DNA from: Algoriphagus sp. Y33
GTDB lineage: Bacteria; Bacteroidota; Bacteroidia; Cytophagales; Cyclobacteriaceae
DNA: 64,000 bases
Direction of reading: 5' to 3'
Assembly: GCF_014838715.1 (NCBI RefSeq)
Contig: NZ_CP061947.1
Span: forward strand, 3,100,001-3,164,000
The translations under genes and the position numbers were made by a program. The notes beneath the pieces were generated by a model. It was not told the DNA's origin. It worked only from the letters and a program-made list of their open reading frames with translations, and made no database searches. Below, piece by piece: positions 44,286 through 51,971 of this stretch (its first letter is position 1; every line of letters begins with the position of its first letter).

Positions 44286-45848
44286 TTAAAACTGGAGCCC
44301 CAGCTCTTTAAAATATCCAGCGATTTCCCGATCCAGCTCCGCACGCTGGGCTTCCAGGGTCTTGATTTCCTTCATGACAGTATCGAGATCCACGGGTTCC
44401 TCCTCTTCAAAAGTATCCACATAACGGGGGATATTGAGGTTATAGTCATTTTCGGCGATCTCCTTTAGGGTGACTACTGCGCTGTATTTGTCCAGGGTTT
44501 CTCGATTGCGGTAGGTATTGACGATGCGTTCTACATCGGAATTGCGCAGCACGTTCTGGTTCTTTTCCTTGACAAAACAGTCCTCCCCACTGGCATCGAT
44601 AAAAATGACATTGTCATCAACTTTACGACATTTGCTCAGCACCATGATACAGGTGGGGATGGAGGTACCGTAAAAGATATTGGCAGGCAAGCCGATCACG
44701 GCATCCAACCAGTTCTTTTCCATGACAATGTACTTTCGGATATGTCCCTCGGCAGCTCCCCTGAACAGCACCCCATGAGGGAATACACTGGCCATCACGC
44801 CATTGTCGGCCAATTGGTGTAGCATGTGCTGCAAAAAGGCGTAATCAGCCTTGGTTTTCGGTGCCAATCGTCCATATTGGCTAAAGCGCTCATCGGTGGA
44901 GTTTAAGGGATTGTCATCCCCTTTCCAATGCGCTGAGAACGGAGGGTTGGCCACCACCGCCTCAAAACGTCGACCCAGGTGTTGTGGATTTTCCAGTGTA
45001 TCCTCCTGACGAATGTCAAAATTGCGGTAATGGACATCATGCAAGATCATGTTCATCCGTGCCAGATTGTAGGTAGTACGGTTGAGCTCTTGCCCATAAA
45101 ATTCGCTCACATCGGCCTCCTTGGCCACCCGCAGGAGCAGGGATCCCGATCCGCAGGTAGGGTCATAGACCGACTTGATTTTTTCTTTACCGGAAGTAAC
45201 GATTTTCGCCAGGATTTTGGAAACCTGCTGAGGGGTATAGAACTCCCCTGCTTTTTTACCCGCTCCGGCGGCAAACTCAGAAATCATATATTCGTAAGCA
45301 TCCCCCAGTACATCGGCATCCATATCGCTGAGCTTAAAATCGATCTTGTCCAGATGGGAGAGGATTTTGACTATAATCTCATTTCTTGCACCGACAGTCC
45401 TGCCGATTTTGGTGGAGTTGAGATCCAAATCTTCAAACAAGGCATTGAAGTCCTCTTCTGATTCTGTGCCCATGGTGCTTTGCTCGATATGGTTCAGTAC
45501 AGACTTTAAGTCCTCCAGTATGTAGTTGCTTTCACTTTCCGTGTCCGCATTTCCTTTGGCCGCCAAAACGGAAAACAATTGGGAAGGCGCTAAGAAGTAT
45601 CCCAGTTTCAGCAAGGATTCTTCCTTAATAGCTTCCAGTGTATCCTGATCGGCGACTTCCTTGTAATCCGTTACCTCTTCTCCGACAAGTAGTTCATTGG
45701 CATAGAGGTATTGTTTTTCTGAAAGATACTTGTAAAAAATAAAGCCCAGGATATAATCCCTGTAGTCATCGGCACTGATTTTACCTCGTAACAGGTTGGC
45801 AATTCCCCAAAGCTGACTTTCTAAAATTTTCTTTTGATCTTCTGACAT
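44286..45848 (-). CDS. hsdM: Type I DNA methyltransferase HsdM
   Basis: A 520-residue N6-adenine methyltransferase. An N-terminal helical HsdM_N domain (LESQLWGIANLLRGKISADDYRDYILGFIFYKYLSEK) precedes the SAM-binding motif I at 229-238 (DPTCGSGSLL) and catalytic motif IV NPPF at 301-304. It follows the Mrr gene by 10 bp on the same strand and precedes the RhuM-like fragment and hsdS. It methylates the target specified by HsdS and is needed in two copies for cleavage. Confidence 0.94.
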   Translation of the reverse strand: MSEDQKKILESQLWGIANLLRGKISADDYRDYILGFIFYKYLSEKQYLYANELLVGEEVTDYKEVADQDTLEAIKEESLLKLGYFLAPSQLFSVLAAKGNADTESESNYILEDLKSVLNHIEQSTMGTESEEDFNALFEDLDLNSTKIGRTVGARNEIIVKILSHLDKIDFKLSDMDADVLGDAYEYMISEFAAGAGKKAGEFYTPQQVSKILAKIVTSGKEKIKSVYDPTCGSGSLLLRVAKEADVSEFYGQELNRTTYNLARMNMILHDVHYRNFDIRQEDTLENPQHLGRRFEAVVANPPFSAHWKGDDNPLNSTDERFSQYGRLAPKTKADYAFLQHMLHQLADNGVMASVFPHGVLFRGAAEGHIRKYIVMEKNWLDAVIGLPANIFYGTSIPTCIMVLSKCRKVDDNVIFIDASGEDCFVKEKNQNVLRNSDVERIVNTYRNRETLDKYSAVVTLKEIAENDYNLNIPRYVDTFEEEEPVDLDTVMKEIKTLEAQRAELDREIAGYFKELGLQF

Positions 45849-45858
45849 GCTGTTCCTT

Positions 45859-46719
45859 TTAAATATTCTTAAACCACTCAGGCTTGATTTTCACTTCTTC
45901 AACCAATTCGACGCTTACACCCAGCTTTAGCTCTTTTAGTTTTTCTGCAAAGTCATTTCCATCGATCAAGTCAATGGGAATAGCACCGTTCCGCTGCGCC
46001 TCTTTTTTGGCTTCCCTGGTAAAACTCCCAGTGGTCATGATCAGGCCTTTGTCGGCTCGGCCACTCATCGCACCTCTAAAGTCCCGAATCACAGAAGAAG
46101 AAACCGATCCCTGGTATCGTTTGGCCTGAAATACCACATGAAAGGAGAGCACCCCTCCAATCCGTATTATTCCCTTTCCATCAATTCCACCGTCATTGGT
46201 CTTTCCGGTTACTTCCACATTAACAAACCCCAATTCTCTTAAGAGTCGTTGACAAAGTCTTTCGAACTGATCGGGATGGATGCTCCTTAACGTGTCCAGC
46301 AGCTTGTCTTGCCAAGAAAATCCCTCAATTTCCTCAGTAGTGGATTGAAGTTCAGGAGAGTCCTTTTCCTTTTTTGCAAGTCGCTGTTCCCGGTCTTTTT
46401 TGACAACAGCCCGTTTAACTTTTTCCTTGTTGACTTCCAATACCTTTTGCCCTTCCTCAGTCAAAGCCCATACTCCTCTGGAAGAGTTTTCTAAGAGCCC
46501 GTATTGTTTCAGATAATTCCTCGCCCAAGCAAGTCTATAGGATAATTTGGTGGTATTCCCTTTCCCATGACCTTCATTAATGGCTTCTTCGGTCAGGCCT
46601 AAAAGTTGAGCCACTTCCTCTTCGATCTCACTTACCGCCCCAGAGTCACCAAGCTTTTTCAGTGCTTTCAGGGTAGGGTTGAAAAGGTCGTCGTATTTGT
46701 AGATGAAGTGTTTGTCCAT
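45859..46719 (-). CDS. mrr: Mrr-family restriction endonuclease (type IV-like)
   Basis: A 286-residue protein with an Mrr N-terminal winged helix (about 1-95: GAVSEIEEEVAQLLGLTEEAINEGHG, LTEEGQKVLEVN) and a PD-(D/E)XK Mrr_cat domain: FERLCQRLLRELGFVNVEVTGKTNDGGIDGKGII with D180, and VVFQAKR with Q198-x-K200. Mrr enzymes cut methylated DNA; in this place it might act against foreign or mismodified DNA, which is inference. It lies 10 bp upstream of hsdM. Confidence 0.88.
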   Translation of the reverse strand: MDKHFIYKYDDLFNPTLKALKKLGDSGAVSEIEEEVAQLLGLTEEAINEGHGKGNTTKLSYRLAWARNYLKQYGLLENSSRGVWALTEEGQKVLEVNKEKVKRAVVKKDREQRLAKKEKDSPELQSTTEEIEGFSWQDKLLDTLRSIHPDQFERLCQRLLRELGFVNVEVTGKTNDGGIDGKGIIRIGGVLSFHVVFQAKRYQGSVSSSVIRDFRGAMSGRADKGLIMTTGSFTREAKKEAQRNGAIPIDLIDGNDFAEKLKELKLGVSVELVEEVKIKPEWFKNI

Positions 46720-47001
46720 TTATCTCGTCTTTTGAGAAAAAATATTCTCTGCAAACCTTAGTGCTTCCAAAACTTCCCTTTCACCTTGGATCGCATCCTG
46801 GCCCCTATCAGCCAGCCAAAGCGTAGACAGCCCCTTTTCATCCTTTCCCAGAATGGCGGTTATTTTCGGGATATGATGTGGTTGGGCTTTCCATTTTCCC
46901 AGATCGATTGGCATACCAAGGCGGTATCCACCTCGATATGTACGGCTATTTGACGCATAAATAAGCCCTTGGCTCCGTATCTTGGTTCCCAGGTAAGTCA
47001 T
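46720..47001 (-). CDS. Small conserved protein of unknown function before mrr
   Basis: A 93-residue basic protein, starting MTYLGTKIRSQGLIYASNSRTYRGGYRLG. I do not recognise the family. It has a GLSTLWLADRGQDAIQGEREVLEALRF core with no obvious membrane or DNA-binding motif. Its stop codon is directly next to the mrr start codon, so the two are probably translated together and may form a pair. It is the promoter-proximal gene of the whole defence run. Confidence 0.5.
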   Translation of the reverse strand: MTYLGTKIRSQGLIYASNSRTYRGGYRLGMPIDLGKWKAQPHHIPKITAILGKDEKGLSTLWLADRGQDAIQGEREVLEALRFAENIFSQKTR

Positions 47002-47410
47002 AGTTCAGAAGGTCTGCTTTGGTCGTGTTTTCAAAAATCCGTCACCCCGGTTGCTGGATTGACTAGGTAGTCAAATATAGGAAAAGAAATCCCTAATGTA
47101 ATAAGGCCACTAAAAATCCCCAAATCATGAATTGTCGATTAAACTCGGACTATCCATTAGGGTTCGTATTTAGGTATATTGTTTTTCTAATCAACTTAAG
47201 ATGATATGGGTTTTATTTTTGTAGACAGCAATTACGAACTGAGGCTCATATCCATAAGTAGCCGGATCCAATGGAACGAATTAGCAAGGATTAGAATTTG
47301 GAGGAAGCCCACTTTCGATTTTTAGTGCTGGAATTCAACCCCTTCACAAAATCAGTATTTATTAAAAGTTTAATAATTTAAGAAACTGAGAGCATTCTTT
47401 CTTTAATTCC
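47002..47410. other. Intergenic region between the defence island and pfkA
   Basis: About 410 bp that include promoters for the two divergent units. I see no gene, repeat or attachment site that I can support. Confidence 0.45.
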
Positions 47411-47418
47411 TATTTTTG
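47411..47418 (+). promoter_or_regulatory. -7 promoter box of pfkA (TAnnTTTG)
   Basis: TATTTTTG matches the Bacteroidota -7 consensus exactly; no clear -33 TTTG is visible. It predicts a transcription start near 47424 and a leader of about 130 nt. Confidence 0.5.
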
Positions 47419-47436
47419 GGTATTAAATCTAGGAAT

Positions 47437-47525
47437 ATGAAATCGAGCGTGATCCCGTAGGTATGCGATCACACGGAGGCATGATTATACGCCGTGCGAG
47501 ATTCCATAGCCTGTCCCGACTATTC
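47437..47525 (+). promoter_or_regulatory. Structured leader in front of pfkA
   Basis: The leader holds stems GTGATC/GATCAC (47449-47454 with 47467-47472) and CACGG/CCGTG (47472-47476 with 47492-47496), plus CCTG/CAGG near 47510-47528. A tiny frame MKSSVIP-stop (ATG 47437) precedes the first stem. No named riboswitch is recognised. It is a candidate cis-acting regulator of pfkA. Confidence 0.4.
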
Positions 47526-47554
47526 AGGGTGACCATTGAAAGACAATTAGACAT

Positions 47555-48529
47555 ATGAAAAAAATAGCAGTTTTTACTTCTGGAGGGGATAGTCCCGGCA
47601 TGAACGCCTGTGTGAGAGCAGTCGTTCGTACAGCTATTTTCAAAGGACTGGAAGTATATGGAATCTATCGCGGATACGAAGGCATGATCGATGGCGAAAT
47701 CAGGCGCATGCAGTCTCATTCGGTAAGTAATATAGTACAGCGTGGCGGAACTGTCCTGAAATCCGCCCGATCTATGGAATTCAAAACACCTGAGGGGAGA
47801 AAACAGGCTTATGATAATCTTACTGCCCATGGCATCGAAGGATTGGTGGCAATAGGTGGAGACGGTACATTTACGGGAGCCAAGATATTTTTTGAAGAAT
47901 ATGGCATTCCTACCATCGGCTGCCCGGGAACTATCGATAATGACCTGTATGGCACGGATTACACCATTGGATTTGACACTGCAGTGAATACTGCCTTGGA
48001 AGCGATCGACAAAATCCGGGACACAGCCGCCGCCCACGACAGAATTTTCTTTATCGAAGTAATGGGAAGGGATGCCGGATTTATCGCCGTAGAATCGGGA
48101 ATTGGCGGTGGAGCTGAATTTGTGATGGTTCCTGAAACCAAAACTAACTTGGACGATGTCGTAAGATCACTGAAAAACCTTAGAAAAAGCAAATCCTCAA
48201 GCATCATTGTGGTAGCTGAAGGCGATGATGCGGGCAATGCCCAGACCATTATGGAAAAAGTGAAAACAAAACTGAATGATCCCGCAAAGGATTTTAAAGT
48301 CACGACACTGGGTCATATTCAACGGGGAGGAAATCCAACAGCGCGTGACCGCGTGTTAGCAAGCCGATGTGGAATGTCTGCGGTGGAAGGGCTACTTGCC
48401 GGCCATCAGTATCATATGGCAGGGATTGTCAATCAAGAAGTGGTATTCACCCCATTCGCTGACTGCATCGGCAAAACAAAGCACCTGATCGAAGATCATC
48501 TTAAATTAATGAAAATTTGCAGTATATAA
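47555..48529 (+). CDS. pfkA: ATP-dependent 6-phosphofructokinase
   Basis: A 324-residue protein matching bacterial PfkA: GGDSPGMNACVRAVVR at 10-25, ATP loop GGDGTFTG near 99-106, catalytic CPGTIDNDLYGTDYTIG near 130-147, and EVMGRDAGFIA. It phosphorylates fructose 6-phosphate to fructose 1,6-bisphosphate, the committed step of glycolysis. Start ATG is 3 bp after TAGACAT. The gene is preceded by a possible structured leader and followed 1 bp later by a small membrane gene. Confidence 0.96.
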   Translation: MKKIAVFTSGGDSPGMNACVRAVVRTAIFKGLEVYGIYRGYEGMIDGEIRRMQSHSVSNIVQRGGTVLKSARSMEFKTPEGRKQAYDNLTAHGIEGLVAIGGDGTFTGAKIFFEEYGIPTIGCPGTIDNDLYGTDYTIGFDTAVNTALEAIDKIRDTAAAHDRIFFIEVMGRDAGFIAVESGIGGGAEFVMVPETKTNLDDVVRSLKNLRKSKSSSIIVVAEGDDAGNAQTIMEKVKTKLNDPAKDFKVTTLGHIQRGGNPTARDRVLASRCGMSAVEGLLAGHQYHMAGIVNQEVVFTPFADCIGKTKHLIEDHLKLMKICSI

Positions 48530-48530
48530 G

Positions 48531-48866
48531 ATGGGCTTTATACCACTATTTATCATGTTGGGAGGCGGATGCCTCCTATTTTTTCTCACTGTAAAAAATG
48601 CCTTACAGCGCAAACTCAATCATCAGAAAGAGCTCCTCTTTAAGTTGAATTCCTTAAATCCGGCTCTGGGCATCTTGGTGGAAGATTCGTCTGATCCAGA
48701 CTTGCTAATAGCTGCGCTAAAGGAAAGGCAGATAGAAAAAAACACTACTGAAAAAGCACTTAAAATCATCCGGGAACTTAAAGTCAACCGTATTCAATAC
48801 AACGCACTGCTAAAAAAAGCCCCCTACAATTGGGTGGGGAAAATCGGAAGTTTTCAGAAAATCTGA
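48531..48866 (+). CDS. Small membrane-anchored hypothetical protein after pfkA
   Basis: A 111-residue protein: N-terminal membrane helix (IPLFIMLGGGCLLFFLTV), then a charged helical cytoplasmic region (NHQKELLFKLNSLNPALGIL) with a closing RQIEKNTTEKALKIIRELKVNRIQYNALLKKAPYNWVGKIG. I do not recognise it. One base separates it from pfkA, so it is cotranscribed with it, and its 3' end overlaps the convergent miaA gene by 13 bp. Confidence 0.6.
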   Translation: MGFIPLFIMLGGGCLLFFLTVKNALQRKLNHQKELLFKLNSLNPALGILVEDSSDPDLLIAALKERQIEKNTTEKALKIIRELKVNRIQYNALLKKAPYNWVGKIGSFQKI

Positions 48867-49762
48867 GCTTGTATATATGCTAGAATTTCTTCCTGCTTCT
48901 CCGGAGAAAACCAATTTATAGCCTCATCTTTCTTAAACCACGTCATCTGCCGCTTGGCATAGCGACGAGAATTTCTTTTCAACAACCGGACAGCTTCCTC
49001 CTTATCATATTTTCCCTCAAGATATCCGAAGATCTCTGAGTAGCCGACTGTCTGAAGCGCATTCAAATGTCTTTTGCCAAAGAGCGCATCAGCCTCATCA
49101 AACAATCCCGCTGCTATCATCTGATCCATTCTTTGATCTATTCTGGCATACAATTCTTGCCGGTCCCTTTCCAAACCGATTTTGATGACTTCAAACGGGC
49201 GAGGCTTTTTTAACTTTACCCGAAAAGAGCTGAATTTCTTGCCGGTCCCTCTGAATATTTCCAAAGCCCGCATCAATCTCTGGGGATTCTTTCGATCTAC
49301 CAATTCAAAATATTCGGGATCATTCTTGGCTATTTCATCTTGCAGAAAAACTAAGCCCTTTTCCTCGTATTCCTTAATTATCCCAGCACGGATTTCAGGT
49401 ACAACCTCCGGCATTTCATCCATCCCATTTACGACAGCATCGGCAAACAATCCGGAGCCTCCTGTCATGATCACCGTTTGATACTTTGCAAACAACTCCT
49501 GAAGCAAAAACAATGCATCCTGTTCAAACTTTCGGACATCATATTCCTCTTCTATTGACAGGCTATTTATAAAATGATGCGGAACTTGGCTTAATTCTTC
49601 TAAATCGGGTTTTGCCGTTCCTAGATTCATTTCACGGTAAAACTGCCTGCTGTCACAGGACACAATTTCAGTTTTGAATTTTTTGGCTAGATTTATACAT
49701 AAATCGGTCTTGCCGACTGCGGTGGCTCCCACCACTAAGATCAAGTAGGGTTGATTTGACAA
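48854..49762 (-). CDS. miaA: tRNA dimethylallyltransferase MiaA
   Basis: About 302 residues from a TTG start at 49760-49762; the frame extends further upstream but would overlap the divergent response-regulator gene and exceed normal MiaA length. LILVVGATAVGKTDLCINLA is the P-loop, followed by EIVSCDSRQFYREMNLGTAKP and LNALQTVGYSEIFGYL near 235. It adds a dimethylallyl group to A37 of tRNAs reading U-starting codons, supporting translational fidelity. The start is the least certain part. Confidence 0.92.
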   Translation of the reverse strand: MSNQPYLILVVGATAVGKTDLCINLAKKFKTEIVSCDSRQFYREMNLGTAKPDLEELSQVPHHFINSLSIEEEYDVRKFEQDALFLLQELFAKYQTVIMTGGSGLFADAVVNGMDEMPEVVPEIRAGIIKEYEEKGLVFLQDEIAKNDPEYFELVDRKNPQRLMRALEIFRGTGKKFSSFRVKLKKPRPFEVIKIGLERDRQELYARIDQRMDQMIAAGLFDEADALFGKRHLNALQTVGYSEIFGYLEGKYDKEEAVRLLKRNSRRYAKRQMTWFKKDEAINWFSPEKQEEILAYIQAQIF

Positions 49763-49804
49763 AATAAATGTGATTAGCTGAAAGCAAAAATCCGAAGTAA
49801 AGTC

Positions 49805-50553
49805 ATGAAAAACAATAAGGTGTTGATTGTGGACAACAATGACTTGAACCGAAAGCTTCTTGAAAACCTGATCGGACAATCATATAACTTCGAGGCGGTT
49901 AAAACGAGTGTGAAAGCGGTAGACAAGGCTTGCAAGGATAAATTTGATTTGATCCTCATCGACATTGAAATGCCGGAAATGGATGGGATCACTGTATCAA
50001 AGATTATCAGACGCCAGTCTCCATTTCAGTGTCCCATCATAGCGATTACATCCTATTCCGACGAATCTACCAAAAAGTGTTTTTTGGAAATGGAATTTGA
50101 CGACCTGATCACCAAACCGATCCGACCGAGAGAACTAATGGACGTCATCTCTTCCCACATCCCTTCAACTAAAAATGTAGATCATCAAGTAACTACAGGG
50201 GAAGAAGGGTTAGTCTTGGATAAAAAATATATTATCAGCTGCTGAAACACAACCCCAAAGATTCCATTAAAGCTATATATGTGGATTTTCTAGAAGAATT
50301 TGATCAATTGATCCCTCTGATAGACACTGCGTTTCAAAGCAGAGAATCACAAGTTCTGATTGAACACCTGCACACGGTAAAAGGTAACTCGGGTTCTTTG
50401 GGGGCCAATGCCATTTACCGCTTATCCAGTGAGGCCCATGTGAAAGTACGGTCCCAAGACTGGGAAACTTTGGAAACAGTACTAATAAAACTAAAAAATG
50501 AGCGTGTTATTTTTGAGAATTATATCAAAGAAGAAACTACTTTTAGCACATGA
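49805..50553 (+). CDS. Response regulator plus Hpt domain, split by a frameshift
   Basis: Two adjacent frames reconstruct one protein of about 249 residues. The first has a receiver domain: KVLIVDNNDLNRKLLE, phospho-acceptor D in DLILIDIEMPEMDG near residue 52, and K in ITKPIRPRELM. The second (50281-50553) is an Hpt domain, with phosphate-accepting H in EHLHTVKGNSGSLGANAIY. A six-A run at 50221-50229 separates them; adding one base there joins VLDKKIYYQLL and LKHNPKDSIKA with no loss. The gene is a phosphorelay intermediate. The break is probably an error, see the frameshift cluster. Confidence 0.82.
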
Positions 50554-50927
50554 ACAACCCAAAAAAAATTCTTGTAGGGGAAGACAGTTCCGTTATCATC
50601 AACTTGACTAAAAGCATTCTCTCTTTTGAAAATTATCAAATGAAAGCTGCCAAAAACGGAAAACAGGTTTTGGAGATGTTGGAAAAAGAGGAGTTTGATC
50701 TTATTCTTATGGATCTCAACATGCCTGTGTTGGATGGGACTAGCTGCACCAAACTAATTCGTGAAATGAATGATCCCTCCAAATCAAAGCTTCCGATCAT
50801 TGCTATTTCGGGCAATATGCACAACTACACAATGGATGAATTCAGAAGATTGGGTTTTGATGACTTCATCCAAAAACCGCTTGACTACGATAAATTACTC
50901 GCTACTGTAAAGAAATTTCTGAGTTGA
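50550..50927 (+). CDS. Single-domain response regulator
   Basis: A 125-residue CheY-like protein: KILVGEDSSVIINLTKSIL with acidic pair, phospho-acceptor D in FDLILMDLNMPVLDG, T/S position in IIAISGNMHNY and K in FIQKPLDYDKLL. It has no output domain. It starts 4 bp before the Hpt gene ends, so the two are translationally coupled. The receiver, Hpt and receiver trio would form part of a phosphorelay, with the sensor kinase elsewhere. Confidence 0.88.
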   Translation: MNNPKKILVGEDSSVIINLTKSILSFENYQMKAAKNGKQVLEMLEKEEFDLILMDLNMPVLDGTSCTKLIREMNDPSKSKLPIIAISGNMHNYTMDEFRRLGFDDFIQKPLDYDKLLATVKKFLS

Positions 50928-50929
50928 TT

Positions 50930-51208
50930 ATGGCTATAAAACACACCAAGCATTTTTTGGACAAACTCGAAAATCTATTCGCTTCATCAGATTATATGCT
51001 GCGCTACGAAAAGGGTAACTTCAAATCCGGCTACTGTGTGTTGAATGATGCCAAAATCGTAATCGTAAACAAATATTTCCCTCTGGAAGGCAAAATCAAT
51101 GCCCTTGTAGACATCCTGATCGAGTTGAATCTAGATCCTGCAGACTTCAAGGATAAAGCAAACCATGACTTTCTCACAGAGCTGAGACAAACCCAGTTGA
51201 AATTTTGA
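50930..51208 (+). CDS. Conserved hypothetical protein
   Basis: A 92-residue protein from ATG 50930 (MAIKHTKHFLDKLENLFASSDYMLRYEKGNF...). The longer frame's TTG at 50924 is less likely. GYCVLNDAKIVIVNKYFPLEGKINALVDILIELNLD is a conserved block of a small Bacteroidota family of unknown function. It sits 2 bp after the response regulator stop and overlaps the metallo-hydrolase start by 4 bp, so it belongs to the same transcript. Confidence 0.65.
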   Translation: MAIKHTKHFLDKLENLFASSDYMLRYEKGNFKSGYCVLNDAKIVIVNKYFPLEGKINALVDILIELNLDPADFKDKANHDFLTELRQTQLKF

Positions 51209-51971
51209 AAGTAACTTTTTTAGGAACCGGCACTTCCCAAGGCGTCCCCGTGATCGGTTGCGACTGCCCTGTATGCAACTCACTGGATTTTCGGGATAAG
51301 AGATTCAGAGCCTCAGTTTATATTCAAATCGGCGAATTGTGTATCGTAATTGACACAGGTCCAGACTTCAGAAGTCAGATTCTCAGAGCGGGAATCACCG
51401 AGCTTGATGCGGTAATCTATACCCATGAGCACAAGGACCACACCGCTGGGTTGGATGATATCAGACCTTTTAACTTTAAGCAACAAAAGGACATGCCGGT
51501 CTTTGGAAGGCTTCAGGTGCTGGAACAAATCAAACGTGAATTTGCGTATATTTTTACAGGAAAAAGGTATCCCGGCGTTCCGCAGGTAGAGACAATAGAG
51601 ATCGATGAAAATCCTTTTACAATTGAAGGAATCACCATCACACCTATTCCGGTTTTGCATTACAAGCTACCCGTTTTAGGTTTTAGAATCGGAGATTTCA
51701 CTTACATCACGGATGGCCAATTATATCCGCCGAAGCCTCTTTCAAACTCATCGAAGGCACTGAGATTTTGGTCATCAACGCCTTGCAGAAAGAATCCCAT
51801 ATTTCACATTTCACCTTGGGAGAAGCTATAGAAATTGCACGGAAAGTCGGTGCGAAACAGACCTATTTCACCCACATTTCACACAAACTCGGTCTGCATG
51901 GTTCCGTGGATCAGGAATTACCCGAAGGAATAGCTTTGGCCTATGACGGCCTTCAGCTAACTTTGGGCTAA
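51205..51971 (+). CDS. MBL-fold metallo-hydrolase, broken by a frameshift
   Basis: The first frame carries the metallo-beta-lactamase motif in AVIYTHEHKDHTAGLDDIRPF (HxHxDH) plus the substrate-binding GTGTSQGVPVIGCDCPVC of the PhnP-like/lipB-associated class. The second frame (to 51971) has NALQKESHISHFTLGEAIEIA and YFTHISHKLGLH, the third and fourth ligand strands. A frame change near 51715-51730 separates the halves. Reconstructed length is about 255 residues. A TTG start overlaps the upstream stop. The cluster of similar breaks suggests sequence errors. Confidence 0.8.

Noticed and set aside
47429..48037. Long minus-strand open frame (about 200 codons) over pfkA
   Set aside because: It is the complement of the clear pfkA gene and shows no protein-like features; pfkA is unambiguous.
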